From assembly GCA_963779055.1 (NCBI GenBank), contig CAVZWN010000004.1:1096099-1160098 (forward strand): a stretch of 64,000 nucleotides of DNA. The letters are read 5' to 3'. The notes under the pieces were generated by a model, which was not told the DNA's origin, did not search any database, and was given only the letters and a program-made list of their open reading frames with translations. This document shows positions 52,819 through 61,344 of the stretch, piece after piece; the stretch's first letter is position 1, and every line of letters begins with the position of its first letter. A program made the position numbers and the translations under genes. Source of the DNA: Sulfurimicrobium sp963779055. Lineage in GTDB: Bacteria > Pseudomonadota > Gammaproteobacteria > Burkholderiales > Sulfuricellaceae.

Positions 52819-54218
52819 TCAATAAGCATTCCGGTCAATAAAACCCTTGAACACCGTCAGCAGAATAATGCGCAGGTCGAACCACAAAGACCAGTTTTCA
52901 ATGTAGTAGAGGTCATACTCAACCCGCTTGCGCATTTTCTCTATGGTGTCGGTTTCTCCGCGCCAGCCATTAATCTGGGCCCAGCCCGTGATCCCGGGCT
53001 TCACCTTGTGCCTGAGCATGTAATCGTCCACCAGATCCTTGTATTGCTCATTGTGCTCGATCGCATGCGGACGCGGCCCCACGATGGACATCGTGCCCTG
53101 CAGCACGTTGAAGAATTGCGGCAGCTCATCCAGACTGGTCCGGCGCAGGAACGCACCCAATGGCGTCACACGGGCATCGCCTTTGGAGGCCTGGGTGAGC
53201 TGGCCGCTCCCTTCCCGATGCACCACCATACTGCGGAATTTATACACCGTAAAATGCCGCCCATCCCACCCCTGGCGTTTCTGCCGAAACAGTACCGGAC
53301 CGGGTGAGCTGAATTTCACGCCCATGGCGATCACCAGCAGGAGCGGACTGATCAGGAGCAGAATAAGCGAAGCGAGTACCCTGTCTTCCAGCGCTTTTAC
53401 CAGCGGTTCACACCCACCATCGGCGTGACGGAGAGATTCATCACCGGAAACCCGGCCACCTCCGTCACGGAATGGTTCAGCAGCCGGAAGCCGAAAATGT
53501 CGGGGATAAAACGGATATCCACAGCGCTATGGCGCAAGGCATGGAGCAATGACTCCACCTTATCCTGCTCCCTGATCGGCAGCGCAATCCACACCTGGTC
53601 GATACGTTCTTCTTCCACATACGCCGCCACATCCGGCAACCCGCCCAGAATCGGCACCCCCGGTTCTGGGTGATCCTGACATGCACTGAAGAAACCCTCC
53701 ACCTGCAGGCCGATCCAGGAAGATGCCTGCAGGCGCTTGGCCAGTTCCTCGCCCAGACCTTCGCCTCCCACAATCACAATCCGCCTCTGATTAAAACCAT
53801 GGCTGCGCAGCCAGCGCAATCCCACACGCAAAAAAATTCGGCCACTGATCAGAGCAATCCAGCCCAGCGAAGCCCAGGTACCTATCCAGCCACGGGAAAA
53901 ATTAATTCCCATTTTGGTGGTGAATGCAAAGGTAAATAACAGAAACAATACCAGGGCCCAGGCCAGAGTAACCGCCTTCACCTCATCGAAAAGCGACGCG
54001 CCTCGCCATGCCTGATAAAGATTAAAACGGGGAAACAACAACGCCGACAACAACAACACCACGCCGACAACAATAAAATATGAGGGAGACAAACTCCAGC
54101 CATCGAGATAAACACGGTGTGCAATCCAGGCAGAAAAAACAATCCCTGCCCAATCCAGTACGTGCAAAGCTGCATTCAGCGCACTGGAATGTTCTTTAAG
54201 TAAACCCCGGTAGCTCAT
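52819..54218 (-). CDS. Undecaprenyl-phosphate sugar-1-phosphate transferase, WcaJ/PssY type, frameshifted
   Basis: Initiates a polysaccharide repeat unit by moving sugar-1-phosphate (often glucose) to undecaprenyl phosphate. N-terminal membrane helices (about residues 10-125), a CoA-binding-like middle domain with RRIVIVGGEGLGEELAKRL, and the C-terminal bacterial sugar transferase domain: FSSPGPVLFRQKRQGWDGR, TVYKFRSM, LRRTSLDELPQFFNVLQGTM, SIVGPRP, KPGITGWAQINGWRGET. A base is missing near 53404; restoring it joins VGVNR to LVKALEDRVLASLILLLI and gives 466 residues. Start ATG 54218. Last gene of the exopolysaccharide run. Confidence 0.88.
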
Positions 54219-54380
54219 GGGATCACTCTGGATGCTAGCTTTCGAGTAAACAAGGTAACGCTTCTCCAAACTTCTTCAAATTAGCCAGTTTTCAGGCTTC
54301 TTCTTGGGGTTTTCTCCTGAATTCGCCTTTAGCACATCCAACTGCCTCTCATACGAAAACAGGCACGAAGCCTCAAGGGT

Positions 54381-55607
54381 CTAACAAATTTCCGGCAATG
54401 TCTGCTCGAATCCCGTCAACACCACATCGCGCTCCAGATGTGCCAAGGCATAGGCGCGCGCACGCTCACCCAACTTCGCCCGCATAAGCTCGTCGTGCGC
54501 CAACAGCAGCACGGCCTGCGCCAGCGCATCGGCATCGCCCGGCTTCGTAACCACCCCACACTCCCGCACCACCTCTGCCACCTGTGTGTCGGGGTGCGCA
54601 GTGGTCACCACCGGCCTGCCGCTTGCCAGCATGCCCGTAAGCTTGGATGGCATTACCAGATCGGCCGCATCTGCGCGTTGCGGCAGCAAATGAATATCCG
54701 CCATGCCAAGCAAATCATTCAGGCGCTCCAGGGGTTGCAGGGGAATCCAGATCACGTTGCCTAAATCCTGATGGGCATGCATCAGGCGTTGCCGCGCGGC
54801 ACCGTCTCCACACAGCACGAACTGGATATGCGAGGATGTCAGCAGACGCGCCGCATCCAGCACCACCTCCAGGCCCTGCTTTTCGCCCATATTGCCGGAA
54901 TAAAGCGCCACAATTTTATCCGCCTCAATGCCAAGCTCCCCTCGCATCACACCAGGCACAGGCAATGGATATATTGCTTCCGTCGCCACCCAGTTCGGGA
55001 ACAAGACACAGCGCTCGCGTTCAACCCCCTTGTCAGCGAGACGCGCCAGCATATTGCGTGAAATCGTGGAGACACGATCAAATTTCCGCATCAAAGCACT
55101 TTCGATACGCAACACCCAGGATCGCAACACCCCTGGCGGCAGGATTCCCAGATCGAATGCGGCGTCCACCTCGAAATCCTGCACATGCAGCCACGCCCGC
55201 GCACCGCTCATGCGCGCAACCAGTAAAGCCGCCGGAGAACACATCAGCGGCGGCTCAATTACGAATACCACATCCGGCTTCCAGAATACCTGGCGCAACA
55301 TCACCGGCAAACTGCTCAAGGCAAAACTCGCCAAATGCAGCAAACGCTTCACCCCGGATGGCCGCGCCGGCACCCACAATGGACAGCGCCATACGGATAG
55401 CCCCCCTTGAGTAGAACGACGGCCTTCCTGTTGATACTTCCACCCCGAATAACCCGCCCCCACCCGCCACTCTGGATAATAAGGCGGAGCTGTCACCACC
55501 CGCACCTCATGCCCACGCGCAGCCAGCCATTCCGCCATCTCGCCGGAATACTTGCCGATACCGGTTAGCTCAGGGGAATAGTTGATGCCGTGGATCAGGA
55601 TTTTCAT
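54381..55607 (-). CDS. WcaI/WbuB-like GT4 glycosyltransferase
   Basis: 408-residue GT-B glycosyltransferase, similar to colanic-acid WcaI and WbuB. N-terminus MKILIHGINYSPELTGIGKY, TAPPYYPEWRVGAGY, QDFEVDAAFDLGIL and the donor domain ALYSGNMGEKQGLEVVLDAA, PSKLTGMLASGRPVVTTAHP. It probably adds the second sugar to the lipid-linked unit started by the neighbouring WcaJ-like enzyme. It follows the toxin-antitoxin block, 60 bases after the HEPN gene. Confidence 0.82.
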   Translation of the reverse strand: MKILIHGINYSPELTGIGKYSGEMAEWLAARGHEVRVVTAPPYYPEWRVGAGYSGWKYQQEGRRSTQGGLSVWRCPLWVPARPSGVKRLLHLASFALSSLPVMLRQVFWKPDVVFVIEPPLMCSPAALLVARMSGARAWLHVQDFEVDAAFDLGILPPGVLRSWVLRIESALMRKFDRVSTISRNMLARLADKGVERERCVLFPNWVATEAIYPLPVPGVMRGELGIEADKIVALYSGNMGEKQGLEVVLDAARLLTSSHIQFVLCGDGAARQRLMHAHQDLGNVIWIPLQPLERLNDLLGMADIHLLPQRADAADLVMPSKLTGMLASGRPVVTTAHPDTQVAEVVRECGVVTKPGDADALAQAVLLLAHDELMRAKLGERARAYALAHLERDVVLTGFEQTLPEIC

Positions 55608-55667
55608 TGGAAAATCGCTTTTTGTTGTGCACTGCGCAAGACTTGCGGCGAAAAAAAGTGTATTAAA

Positions 55668-56117
55668 TTAATCAATTAGATTGGGGTGGCTAGCGCTTAT
55701 CCAGCCAGAAACTTTTTTATAAAGCAGATTGGCATTTTCAATGCACGCATCCACCGCCCCATCGCTGATTGGGTCACCCTCGTAATCAGAAACATTGCGT
55801 TGCTTGCGCAAAGCATCCAGCACAATCACGGTATCGTTATCCAGCCCTATTGTTTTAGGCAATGCCTGAATAGCTGTCAGGTGATGTCCGGGCTGACTGG
55901 TCGAAGTGCGATAGCCGTTTGCCCACAATGCCGCCATCGCACATTGCATGATGGCCTTGTAGGCCGCATCAAAACGGTTCTCGCCGCTGATAGACGTTAC
56001 ATTGGCGTCGGCGATATTGCGCGCTGCTGCCGCCAGCAACTTTGATATACCTTCACGAGTAGGCTCATGCACCACCAGGCGGTGAATTGCCAGCAAGTTT
56101 TCCAAGGTCATGACCAT
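55668..56117 (-). CDS. HEPN-domain protein of an MNT-HEPN module
   Basis: 149-residue all-helical protein, the usual toxin-like partner of a nucleotidyltransferase gene. The segment DALRKQRNVSDYEGDPISD near residue 110 sits where HEPN nucleases have R-x4-6-H, but here the pattern is R-N-x-x-D-Y, so the usual histidine is missing. This family may use another mechanism or be a non-nuclease HEPN that is the AMPylation target. Its start lies 53 bases inside the end of the MNT gene, so the two are translationally coupled. Confidence 0.7.
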   Translation of the reverse strand: MVMTLENLLAIHRLVVHEPTREGISKLLAAAARNIADANVTSISGENRFDAAYKAIMQCAMAALWANGYRTSTSQPGHHLTAIQALPKTIGLDNDTVIVLDALRKQRNVSDYEGDPISDGAVDACIENANLLYKKVSGWISASHPNLID

Positions 56118-56685
56118 CCCCGATCAAGAATATTTTTTCGCCCCTCACAATCCCGCTCAGGAAGACATCGCCGCCCGCCAACTTGCGCCGGAATTCATCT
56201 GCCGCATACACTACTGGGTTGATCTCGCGCTGCAACATAGTCTGTGCTGGATACAATACCTTAACCACCTCGACGAACGGCACACTTCCAACCACCAGCA
56301 CATCCACATCACTACCTGCCTGCTCTTCGCCTCTAGCTATCGAGCCAAACACCAGCGCCACGGCAACCCGCTCAACAATAACATCCAGCGCCTCACGCAG
56401 AACATCGGCCACGCCGGAAGTCTTCCGCAACAAACCTTGCAATTCAGAAAAAATCGGACATTGTGTATTGGCCGCATAATGCACTTGATTGCCGATTTCC
56501 TTGCGCAGCAACAACCCAGCCTGTGCCAGCCTGGCGAGTTCCTTGTGCAATGAGCCAACCGAGGTACCGGTTTGGCGCGCGATTTCGCGAACATGGTAAG
56601 ACTGCTCTGGGTGTAGCAATAGCAACCCCAAAGCACGTCTACGATAACTACCCAGTAGAAGTGATGCAAGCATATTCGTAGCCAT
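56065..56685 (-). CDS. Winged-helix-nucleotidyltransferase fusion, MNT antitoxin-like
   Basis: 206 residues. Residues about 1-80 form a winged helix (LGLLLLHPEQSYHVREIARQ, TGTSVGSLHKELARLAQAGL, basic wing RKEIGNQVHYAAN). Residues about 90-150 form a minimal nucleotidyltransferase with LVFGSIARGEEQAGSDVDVLV, an exact G-S-x10-D-x-D motif. The C-terminal part contains EINPVVYAADEFRRKL. MNT proteins can inactivate HEPN toxins by adding AMP; this fused wing suggests self-repression. An inverted repeat ATTCGTAG-N9-CTACGAAT covers its start codon. Coupled to the HEPN gene. Confidence 0.82.
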   Translation of the reverse strand: MATNMLASLLLGSYRRRALGLLLLHPEQSYHVREIARQTGTSVGSLHKELARLAQAGLLLRKEIGNQVHYAANTQCPIFSELQGLLRKTSGVADVLREALDVIVERVAVALVFGSIARGEEQAGSDVDVLVVGSVPFVEVVKVLYPAQTMLQREINPVVYAADEFRRKLAGGDVFLSGIVRGEKIFLIGDGHDLGKLAGNSPPGGA

Positions 56686-56698
56686 ATTTACTACGAAT
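56674..56698 (-). promoter_or_regulatory. Putative operator across the MNT start codon
   Basis: ATTCGTAG (56674-56681), nine-base spacer containing the ATG, then CTACGAAT (56691-56698): a perfect inverted repeat, flanked by CTACGAATGTAG which is itself a palindrome. Fits a dimeric winged-helix repressor encoded by the same gene. Confidence 0.55.
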
Positions 56699-56826
56699 GT
56701 AGCTCACAATAGAACATTTGTCACGCAATTGTCGATCCACATCAATGGCCACACAACACTTGCGGCATATCAAGGAATGGATCGAACCATTCAAACAGGT
56801 CGCTACCAACTAGATCACCAAAACCA

Positions 56827-57234
56827 TCAAACAGCCCAGTTCTCGACCTGCAAGCCTTCGACACGAACAAATTCTCGCTCATTATTGGTCACCAGAACCC
56901 ATCCCTCTGCTCGAGCGTGTGCGGCAAGCCATAGGTCATTATTACCAATCATCTGCCCGCTACGCTGCAACGCAGCACGAATCTGCCCATAGTGTTCCCC
57001 GACGGTTTCCGTCAATGGCGCAATTAGCATGGCGGATTCGAGTTGGCTGATCACTGTTATCGCACGTTCACGGGACTGGCTTTTTTCTGCGCCAAATCGC
57101 AGCTCACCCAGGGTCACCACTGACATGGCAAGCTCATCGGCCAAATGTCGGGCGAATCGCGCCCGCACGACGGGCGGATTATGTTTAGCAATATAAATAC
57201 AGATATTGGTATCCAGCAGGAAGCGCACTGCCAT
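56827..57234 (-). CDS. vapC: VapC-type PIN-domain toxin
   Basis: 135-residue PIN ribonuclease, type II toxin. The four acidic metal ligands are recognisable: Asp8 in FLLDTNICIYI, Glu in LGELRFGAEKS near residue 45, and the aspartates in MIGNNDLWLAAHARAEG near residues 98-102. It resembles VapC/MvpA-type tRNA nucleases. Start ATG overlaps the vapB stop (TGATG). Second module of a three-module toxin-antitoxin block, all on the minus strand. Confidence 0.9.
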   Translation of the reverse strand: MAVRFLLDTNICIYIAKHNPPVVRARFARHLADELAMSVVTLGELRFGAEKSQSRERAITVISQLESAMLIAPLTETVGEHYGQIRAALQRSGQMIGNNDLWLAAHARAEGWVLVTNNEREFVRVEGLQVENWAV

Positions 57235-57464
57235 CAGAAACTCTCGCGTTCCTGTGGCACCAAGTTCTCACGCTCTTGAACCATGAAATCTTCCGGCAGA
57301 TTGCTCAAAGCATCAAATATCGCAATGGCGCTGCTTGGGTGTTCACGCAGGACAATTTCATCCCCCCTGCGAAAAATTTCCACCTGATCTGTAGTGAAGC
57401 GAAACTCCTTAGGCAGGCGCACTGCCTGACTGTTTCCAGATTGAAATACACGAGCGTATGTCAT
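57234..57464 (-). CDS. vapB: VapB-type AbrB-like antitoxin
   Basis: 76-residue antitoxin. The N-terminal AbrB/SpoVT swapped-hairpin DNA-binding domain is MTYARVFQSGNSQAVRLPKE, FRFTTDQVEIFRRGDEIVLR. The C-terminal part (IFDALSNLPEDFMVQEREN) likely folds onto VapC. Start ATG 57464 has a GGGAGG ribosome site; 15 codons upstream in frame have no such site. A palindrome ATATAC-N5-GTATAT just upstream is a probable operator. Confidence 0.88.
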   Translation of the reverse strand: MTYARVFQSGNSQAVRLPKEFRFTTDQVEIFRRGDEIVLREHPSSAIAIFDALSNLPEDFMVQERENLVPQERESF

Positions 57465-57484
57465 ATTCCTCCCAAACAAGAAAG

Positions 57485-57501
57485 ATATACGCTTAGTATA
57501 T
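57485..57501 (-). promoter_or_regulatory. Putative VapB operator palindrome
   Basis: ATATAC-GCTTA-GTATAT, a perfect 6+6 palindrome with a five-base centre, 21 bases from the vapB start. Palindromes of the GTATAC type upstream are typical of autoregulated vapBC operons. Confidence 0.6.
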
Positions 57502-57536
57502 ACACCCATAAATACCCAAGCAATGAATCTTTAAAG

Positions 57537-57926
57537 TCAATCAGAAGGGTTAGTACAGTACACCAGTTGTCGCTGATGCTTCAAAGCCAGCAGAACTACT
57601 TCCACGTCCGAGTGCGCGTACAAAACGATGTGCTGACCGACGACACTCTCTCGTAAAAACGGCAACCCAGCCTGATCTGCCAGCCGCAGAACCGCCTCTG
57701 TTCGTAGCCGAGTCTGTGCAGACCTACCTGATAAAAACCGTGCAGGTCGACCACTGCCAGGGGACCAAGATAACAGCGCAACCATTTCGCGAAGTTCTGC
57801 TTTCAGCTTTCTCAGTCGTGCCGGCGCTGACTCCGCATCCTGACCCACAAAAAACTGGTGCGCTGCTTCCAAGTTGGACAGGAAATTCGGGGAGGCTTCA
57901 ACCCTGGCATTAACTGGCAGCGTCAT
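57537..57926 (-). CDS. RelE/ParE-family toxin
   Basis: 129-residue toxin-like protein. The C-terminal core is RelE/ParE-like: VEVVLLALKHQRQLVYC at the end and IVLYAHSDVEV, with FLRESVVGQHIVLY; the basic N-terminal helix is APARLRKLKAELREMVALLS. Whether it is a RelE-type mRNase or a ParE-type gyrase poison cannot be told from sequence alone. Its start overlaps the antitoxin stop (TGATG). Partnered with the Phd/YefM gene upstream. Confidence 0.78.
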   Translation of the reverse strand: MTLPVNARVEASPNFLSNLEAAHQFFVGQDAESAPARLRKLKAELREMVALLSWSPGSGRPARFLSGRSAQTRLRTEAVLRLADQAGLPFLRESVVGQHIVLYAHSDVEVVLLALKHQRQLVYCTNPSD

Positions 57927-58204
57927 CAGTCTGCAAGGGCTTGCATCAAGTCAGCGTACGACACTTTCTGCCCGGCGAGAATTTGCCTCAAACCCAATTC
58001 TGCCTCATCCAGCAGCACCAGGCCTGCATGTTCCTCCTCGAGGGCATGGTAATAGTCAAGTTTTTTGGCATCAACAATAGCAACGTAACTGGACCCATTT
58101 TTGGTCAGTACCTTTTCGGTGCCGCCGACCACTTCCTCCGCAAGTTCCGTTAGCCGTGCACGAGCTTCACTGATCGGCACGACATCACTCGTTCTCAGGC
58201 TCAT
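57926..58204 (-). CDS. Phd/YefM-family antitoxin
   Basis: 92-residue antitoxin. The N-terminal Phd/YefM DNA-binding motif is DVVPISEARARLTELAEEVV, followed by VLTKNGSSYVAIVDAKKLDY and an acidic helical tail (EELGLRQILAG-like) that would wrap the toxin. Start ATG 58204 has an AAGGAG ribosome site. A palindrome TTAATG-N4-CATTAA lies just upstream and overlaps the leader. Confidence 0.85.
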   Translation of the reverse strand: MSLRTSDVVPISEARARLTELAEEVVGGTEKVLTKNGSSYVAIVDAKKLDYYHALEEEHAGLVLLDEAELGLRQILAGQKVSYADLMQALAD

Positions 58205-58214
58205 TGAGCACTCC

Positions 58215-58230
58215 TTAATGAATACATTAA
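58215..58230 (-). promoter_or_regulatory. Putative Phd operator palindrome
   Basis: TTAATG-AATA-CATTAA, perfect 6+6 palindrome, 10 bases from the antitoxin start and next to a TACAAT -10-like box (58236-58241 on the minus strand). A position fit for autorepression. Confidence 0.55.
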
Positions 58231-58416
58231 CACATATTGTATCATTTATTTTTCACCCTATTTTCCGATTCGGGTTGTCGTTAAAAACTGCCCATCACGA
58301 CTGATGACTGACAAATCAACAAAATGACTCTCTGAAGCGGGTTTGATGGCGGCAAACCAGCCACACCTCCCCACTTGGTACGCGAAGTGACGGCCCACAT
58401 CCAAGGCTGCACATCA

Positions 58417-59154
58417 TTAAGGCACCGCATCCACGTTACGCCGGAACAAGGCATCCATCTGAATAATCTCGCCTGTTTTCGGATCATTCAGCCAACCCAC
58501 CGGACGCAAAAAGGAAAACCCATAAGCTTCCATCAAACGAACGACTTCCATAAACAACATCTCGCCTTCATACATCGGCTTGAAAGACGCTTCCAGGATG
58601 ACATAGTCCACGCGCTTCAGCGTTTCCACTGCGCCTCGCAAAGCCTGCGCCTCATAGCCCTGCACATCCAGCTTCAACAAGACCGGCGCGGCTAATTCAA
58701 TACCGGAAAAAACCCTATCCAGCGTAGAAACCTTAACCCGGATCGAGTTTACTTCTCGCGCATCAGGGAAAGCCTCCAAATGATTGCTGGACAACGGCAA
58801 AATGGAGCTGGAATGACTGTGCGAATTCACATGAAAGGCCACCTCGCCTTCTTCATCACCCAATGCAATTGGATAAACTTTTACATTTCCAAGCGGCTTA
58901 ACGTGTTTTTTCAACAGCGCCACGCAATCAGGATTCGGCTCAAAGGAATGAACGGATACATTAGGAAACAACTTGGCCGAGGCCACCGCAAATTGACCCA
59001 CATTGGCCCCGACATCTATAACCGTTCCTGGCAATACACCTTGGCGCGCCAAATCGGAAATCATCTTGAACGAAGTAACAGAAAATTTCGGCCAGAAGAC
59101 AATAGGCAGAACCATCTCTAAACTCATGTTACTCAGATTTCTCAACAATGACAT
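58417..59154 (-). CDS. FkbM-family methyltransferase
   Basis: 245-residue SAM-dependent O-methyltransferase of the FkbM family. Motif I is GTVIDVGANVGQFAVASA, then VHSFEPNPDCVALLKKHV, post-I ILLKLDVQGYEAQALRG-like segment (LLKLDVQGYEAQALRGAV) and LKRVDYVILEAS. In polysaccharide loci such enzymes methylate sugar hydroxyls. It lies between the toxin-antitoxin block and the GT4 genes. Visibly more A/T-rich than the LPS genes. Sugar target unknown. Confidence 0.85.
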   Translation of the reverse strand: MSLLRNLSNMSLEMVLPIVFWPKFSVTSFKMISDLARQGVLPGTVIDVGANVGQFAVASAKLFPNVSVHSFEPNPDCVALLKKHVKPLGNVKVYPIALGDEEGEVAFHVNSHSHSSSILPLSSNHLEAFPDAREVNSIRVKVSTLDRVFSGIELAAPVLLKLDVQGYEAQALRGAVETLKRVDYVILEASFKPMYEGEMLFMEVVRLMEAYGFSFLRPVGWLNDPKTGEIIQMDALFRRNVDAVP

Positions 59155-59167
59155 AGCACCTCTCTAA

Positions 59168-60256
59168 TCACCGAGGAATCTCCTTCTCGAAGAATTCTGC
59201 ACACAACATTTTGAAGTATTTCACGTGTAATGCGCGCGCCTGAAGAAATTGCTTAAGCGAGGCATGCGAGACCTGCTGATATGCGGATGGATTTTCTAGC
59301 CATACTTTTACTTGATTAAGGGCATTCTCGGCAAAGTTGTCACTGGAATGTAGCCGCAGCCCAACCTGCTCCGAAATAATTTGCTCAATACACCCTCTGG
59401 AATAAGCAATTACCGGGACCCCCCTGCTCATTGCTTCGTGAATAACCAAGCCTTCTGACTCATTATGAGAGGGAAGAAGAAAAACATCGATGGAATCAAA
59501 AAATGCCTGCTTATCGACCCCATAAACCGCGCCGGTATATACAAGGTTATTCATAACGGCGATACGCTCTTCAACCCGGGCCTTTACATTATCATCATGG
59601 TATGGCCCCGCAAGCACAAAACGCAGGGGTAAATTATCCTGCCCTGCCCTTTCTGCCACCTCCAGAAACTCGAATACTCCCTTTTCTGCACTGATATTGC
59701 TCAGAAAACCGACCGATTTTACTTTTTCGCGTTGGCGTACCTCATCATCCCAAACCTCAAGTGCAGCAATTCCTGAAATTACCCGTGTTTTGATTACCGT
59801 GGGATATAACCGTTTCAGATCAGCCGCCATTTTTTCACAGGCAACGATATGAACAGCCCCCTTTCCCGCTACAGTCATCAACCATCTGGCCGCCCAGGGG
59901 GTGCAGTTTAAATACAGATAACTATGATGATGCAAATACAACTTTTTCCTGAAAAGCCGCGACATCCCAACGAATAAGGCATCGTAAATCTGACCATTTC
60001 CACCCGACAGGCCAAAATACACACAGCGTATATGCCCCCTCGCCATAAGTACGGCAAATTTGGCAAAACACCCGGCCACTCGAAATAATTTCCCCGCACG
60101 AACAAAAAGCGAACGATCGAGTTTACGCGGCGAAAAATCGATCACATAGGGTGCGTCAGTTTGTGCGACGTGACTTCTTACATATTCATTAATCAATGAC
60201 ATACCATGCAATGGCGGTGGAAACATTCCAACCATGCAAACCTGCGAATGCTTCAC
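59168..60256 (-). CDS. GT4-family glycosyltransferase
   Basis: 362-residue GT-B glycosyltransferase starting GTG at 60256, whose codon overlaps the stop of the upstream gene (GTGA). The N-terminus VCMVGMFPPPLHGMSLINEY and the C-terminal VGFLSNISAEKGVFEFLEVA, VFLLPSHNESEGLVIHEAMS, GVPVIAYSRGCIEQIISEQV carry the GT4 pattern with the E-x7-E site. Part of an exopolysaccharide operon; the sugar is unknown. Confidence 0.8.
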   Translation of the reverse strand: MKHSQVCMVGMFPPPLHGMSLINEYVRSHVAQTDAPYVIDFSPRKLDRSLFVRAGKLFRVAGCFAKFAVLMARGHIRCVYFGLSGGNGQIYDALFVGMSRLFRKKLYLHHHSYLYLNCTPWAARWLMTVAGKGAVHIVACEKMAADLKRLYPTVIKTRVISGIAALEVWDDEVRQREKVKSVGFLSNISAEKGVFEFLEVAERAGQDNLPLRFVLAGPYHDDNVKARVEERIAVMNNLVYTGAVYGVDKQAFFDSIDVFLLPSHNESEGLVIHEAMSRGVPVIAYSRGCIEQIISEQVGLRLHSSDNFAENALNQVKVWLENPSAYQQVSHASLKQFLQARALHVKYFKMLCAEFFEKEIPR

Positions 60257-61344
60257 CTTGTCAATCTCGCATTAATAGCGTCCACATAGACACTTACTTG
60301 TTCTTTATCACGCCTTGCAAAATCAATCGCCTGTGCCGCCAAGTTAAACTGATCATATTGCGCTGACACTAATTTAATGGCCCTTTTCAGGTCTGAATCA
60401 GAGTTGGGATCAAAAGTTAATCCCGCACCATAAGCCAGTACCAAATCTTCAGCGCTCCCCACTTTTGAAGACACCAAGACCGGCAAGCCATAATACAGAG
60501 CTTCTTCTACAACCAATCCCCACGGTTCGCTTAACGAAGGCAGAATAAAAACATCATGGGAGGCGTATACCTCCTGAATTTCCTCATTCGGAACATGCCC
60601 AAGAAACAGAACATTTCTACTCGCTTCGGCTTTCAAAGCAGCATAATCATTGCCGTCACCTGCCAGGGTTAATTGGAAACCACTCATTTCTGGCAAGGCA
60701 AATACTCGCAGCAAGAAAGGCAGGTTTTTTTCAGATGAAAGCCGCCCGACATACAAAAACCGGCCATTGAACTTTCTTTGTTGCCGGAATCCGCCTTTTG
60801 CCCGGTTTGCCAGACCGACGCCCCCTGTCAGTAAAATCTGACCATCAAACCCCAAGCTTCTCATTAAGCGACCATGCGGCTCACCAGACACCATAGCCAA
60901 GCCGAGACGTTTAACAAAAATACGTTTAAGCAACCCTTTCCAGCCCGTTAGCTTACTTTCAAAAATCGAGGTTTCCTGCGTAATCACATTTTTGTGCTTT
61001 GGTGAACAAAGGATTGTCAACCAGGACTCTGGCAAGTCCCAAGCACCCACGCTGATCAGCGTGTAACGTAAATTGCGCAGGATATGGAAAAGCTGAAGCA
61101 AAGAACTCCAGCGTGAACGACATTCAAAATCACCAGAATTCAGATACAGATAATCAAAACACATTTCCCCTCTCACAAAATCCGGTGTTCTTTCATGAGA
61201 GGTTTCCCCTAGAAAAATGACGAGTATGCGTACACATTTTGCAATCTCATTGAACAGGTTAATTTTGTAGAAGGATGGCAAGTGAGACACAAAAACAAAA
61301 TCGTATTCACACTTTGTCAAATCCCCAGCGGGAAGCAAGCTCAT
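60253..61344 (-). CDS. GT4-family glycosyltransferase
   Basis: 363-residue GT-B glycosyltransferase. N-terminus DFVFVSHLPSFYKINLFNEI; C-terminal domain RFLYVGRLSSEKNLPFLLRV, NVLFLGHVPNEEIQEVYASH, DVFILPSLSEPWGLVVEEAL and YYGLPVLVSSKVGSAEDLVL, the typical GT4 arrangement. Start ATG overlaps the stop of the GT2-FkbM fusion gene (TGATG) so they are co-translated. Substrates unknown. Confidence 0.8.
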   Translation of the reverse strand: MSLLPAGDLTKCEYDFVFVSHLPSFYKINLFNEIAKCVRILVIFLGETSHERTPDFVRGEMCFDYLYLNSGDFECRSRWSSLLQLFHILRNLRYTLISVGAWDLPESWLTILCSPKHKNVITQETSIFESKLTGWKGLLKRIFVKRLGLAMVSGEPHGRLMRSLGFDGQILLTGGVGLANRAKGGFRQQRKFNGRFLYVGRLSSEKNLPFLLRVFALPEMSGFQLTLAGDGNDYAALKAEASRNVLFLGHVPNEEIQEVYASHDVFILPSLSEPWGLVVEEALYYGLPVLVSSKVGSAEDLVLAYGAGLTFDPNSDSDLKRAIKLVSAQYDQFNLAAQAIDFARRDKEQVSVYVDAINARLTR

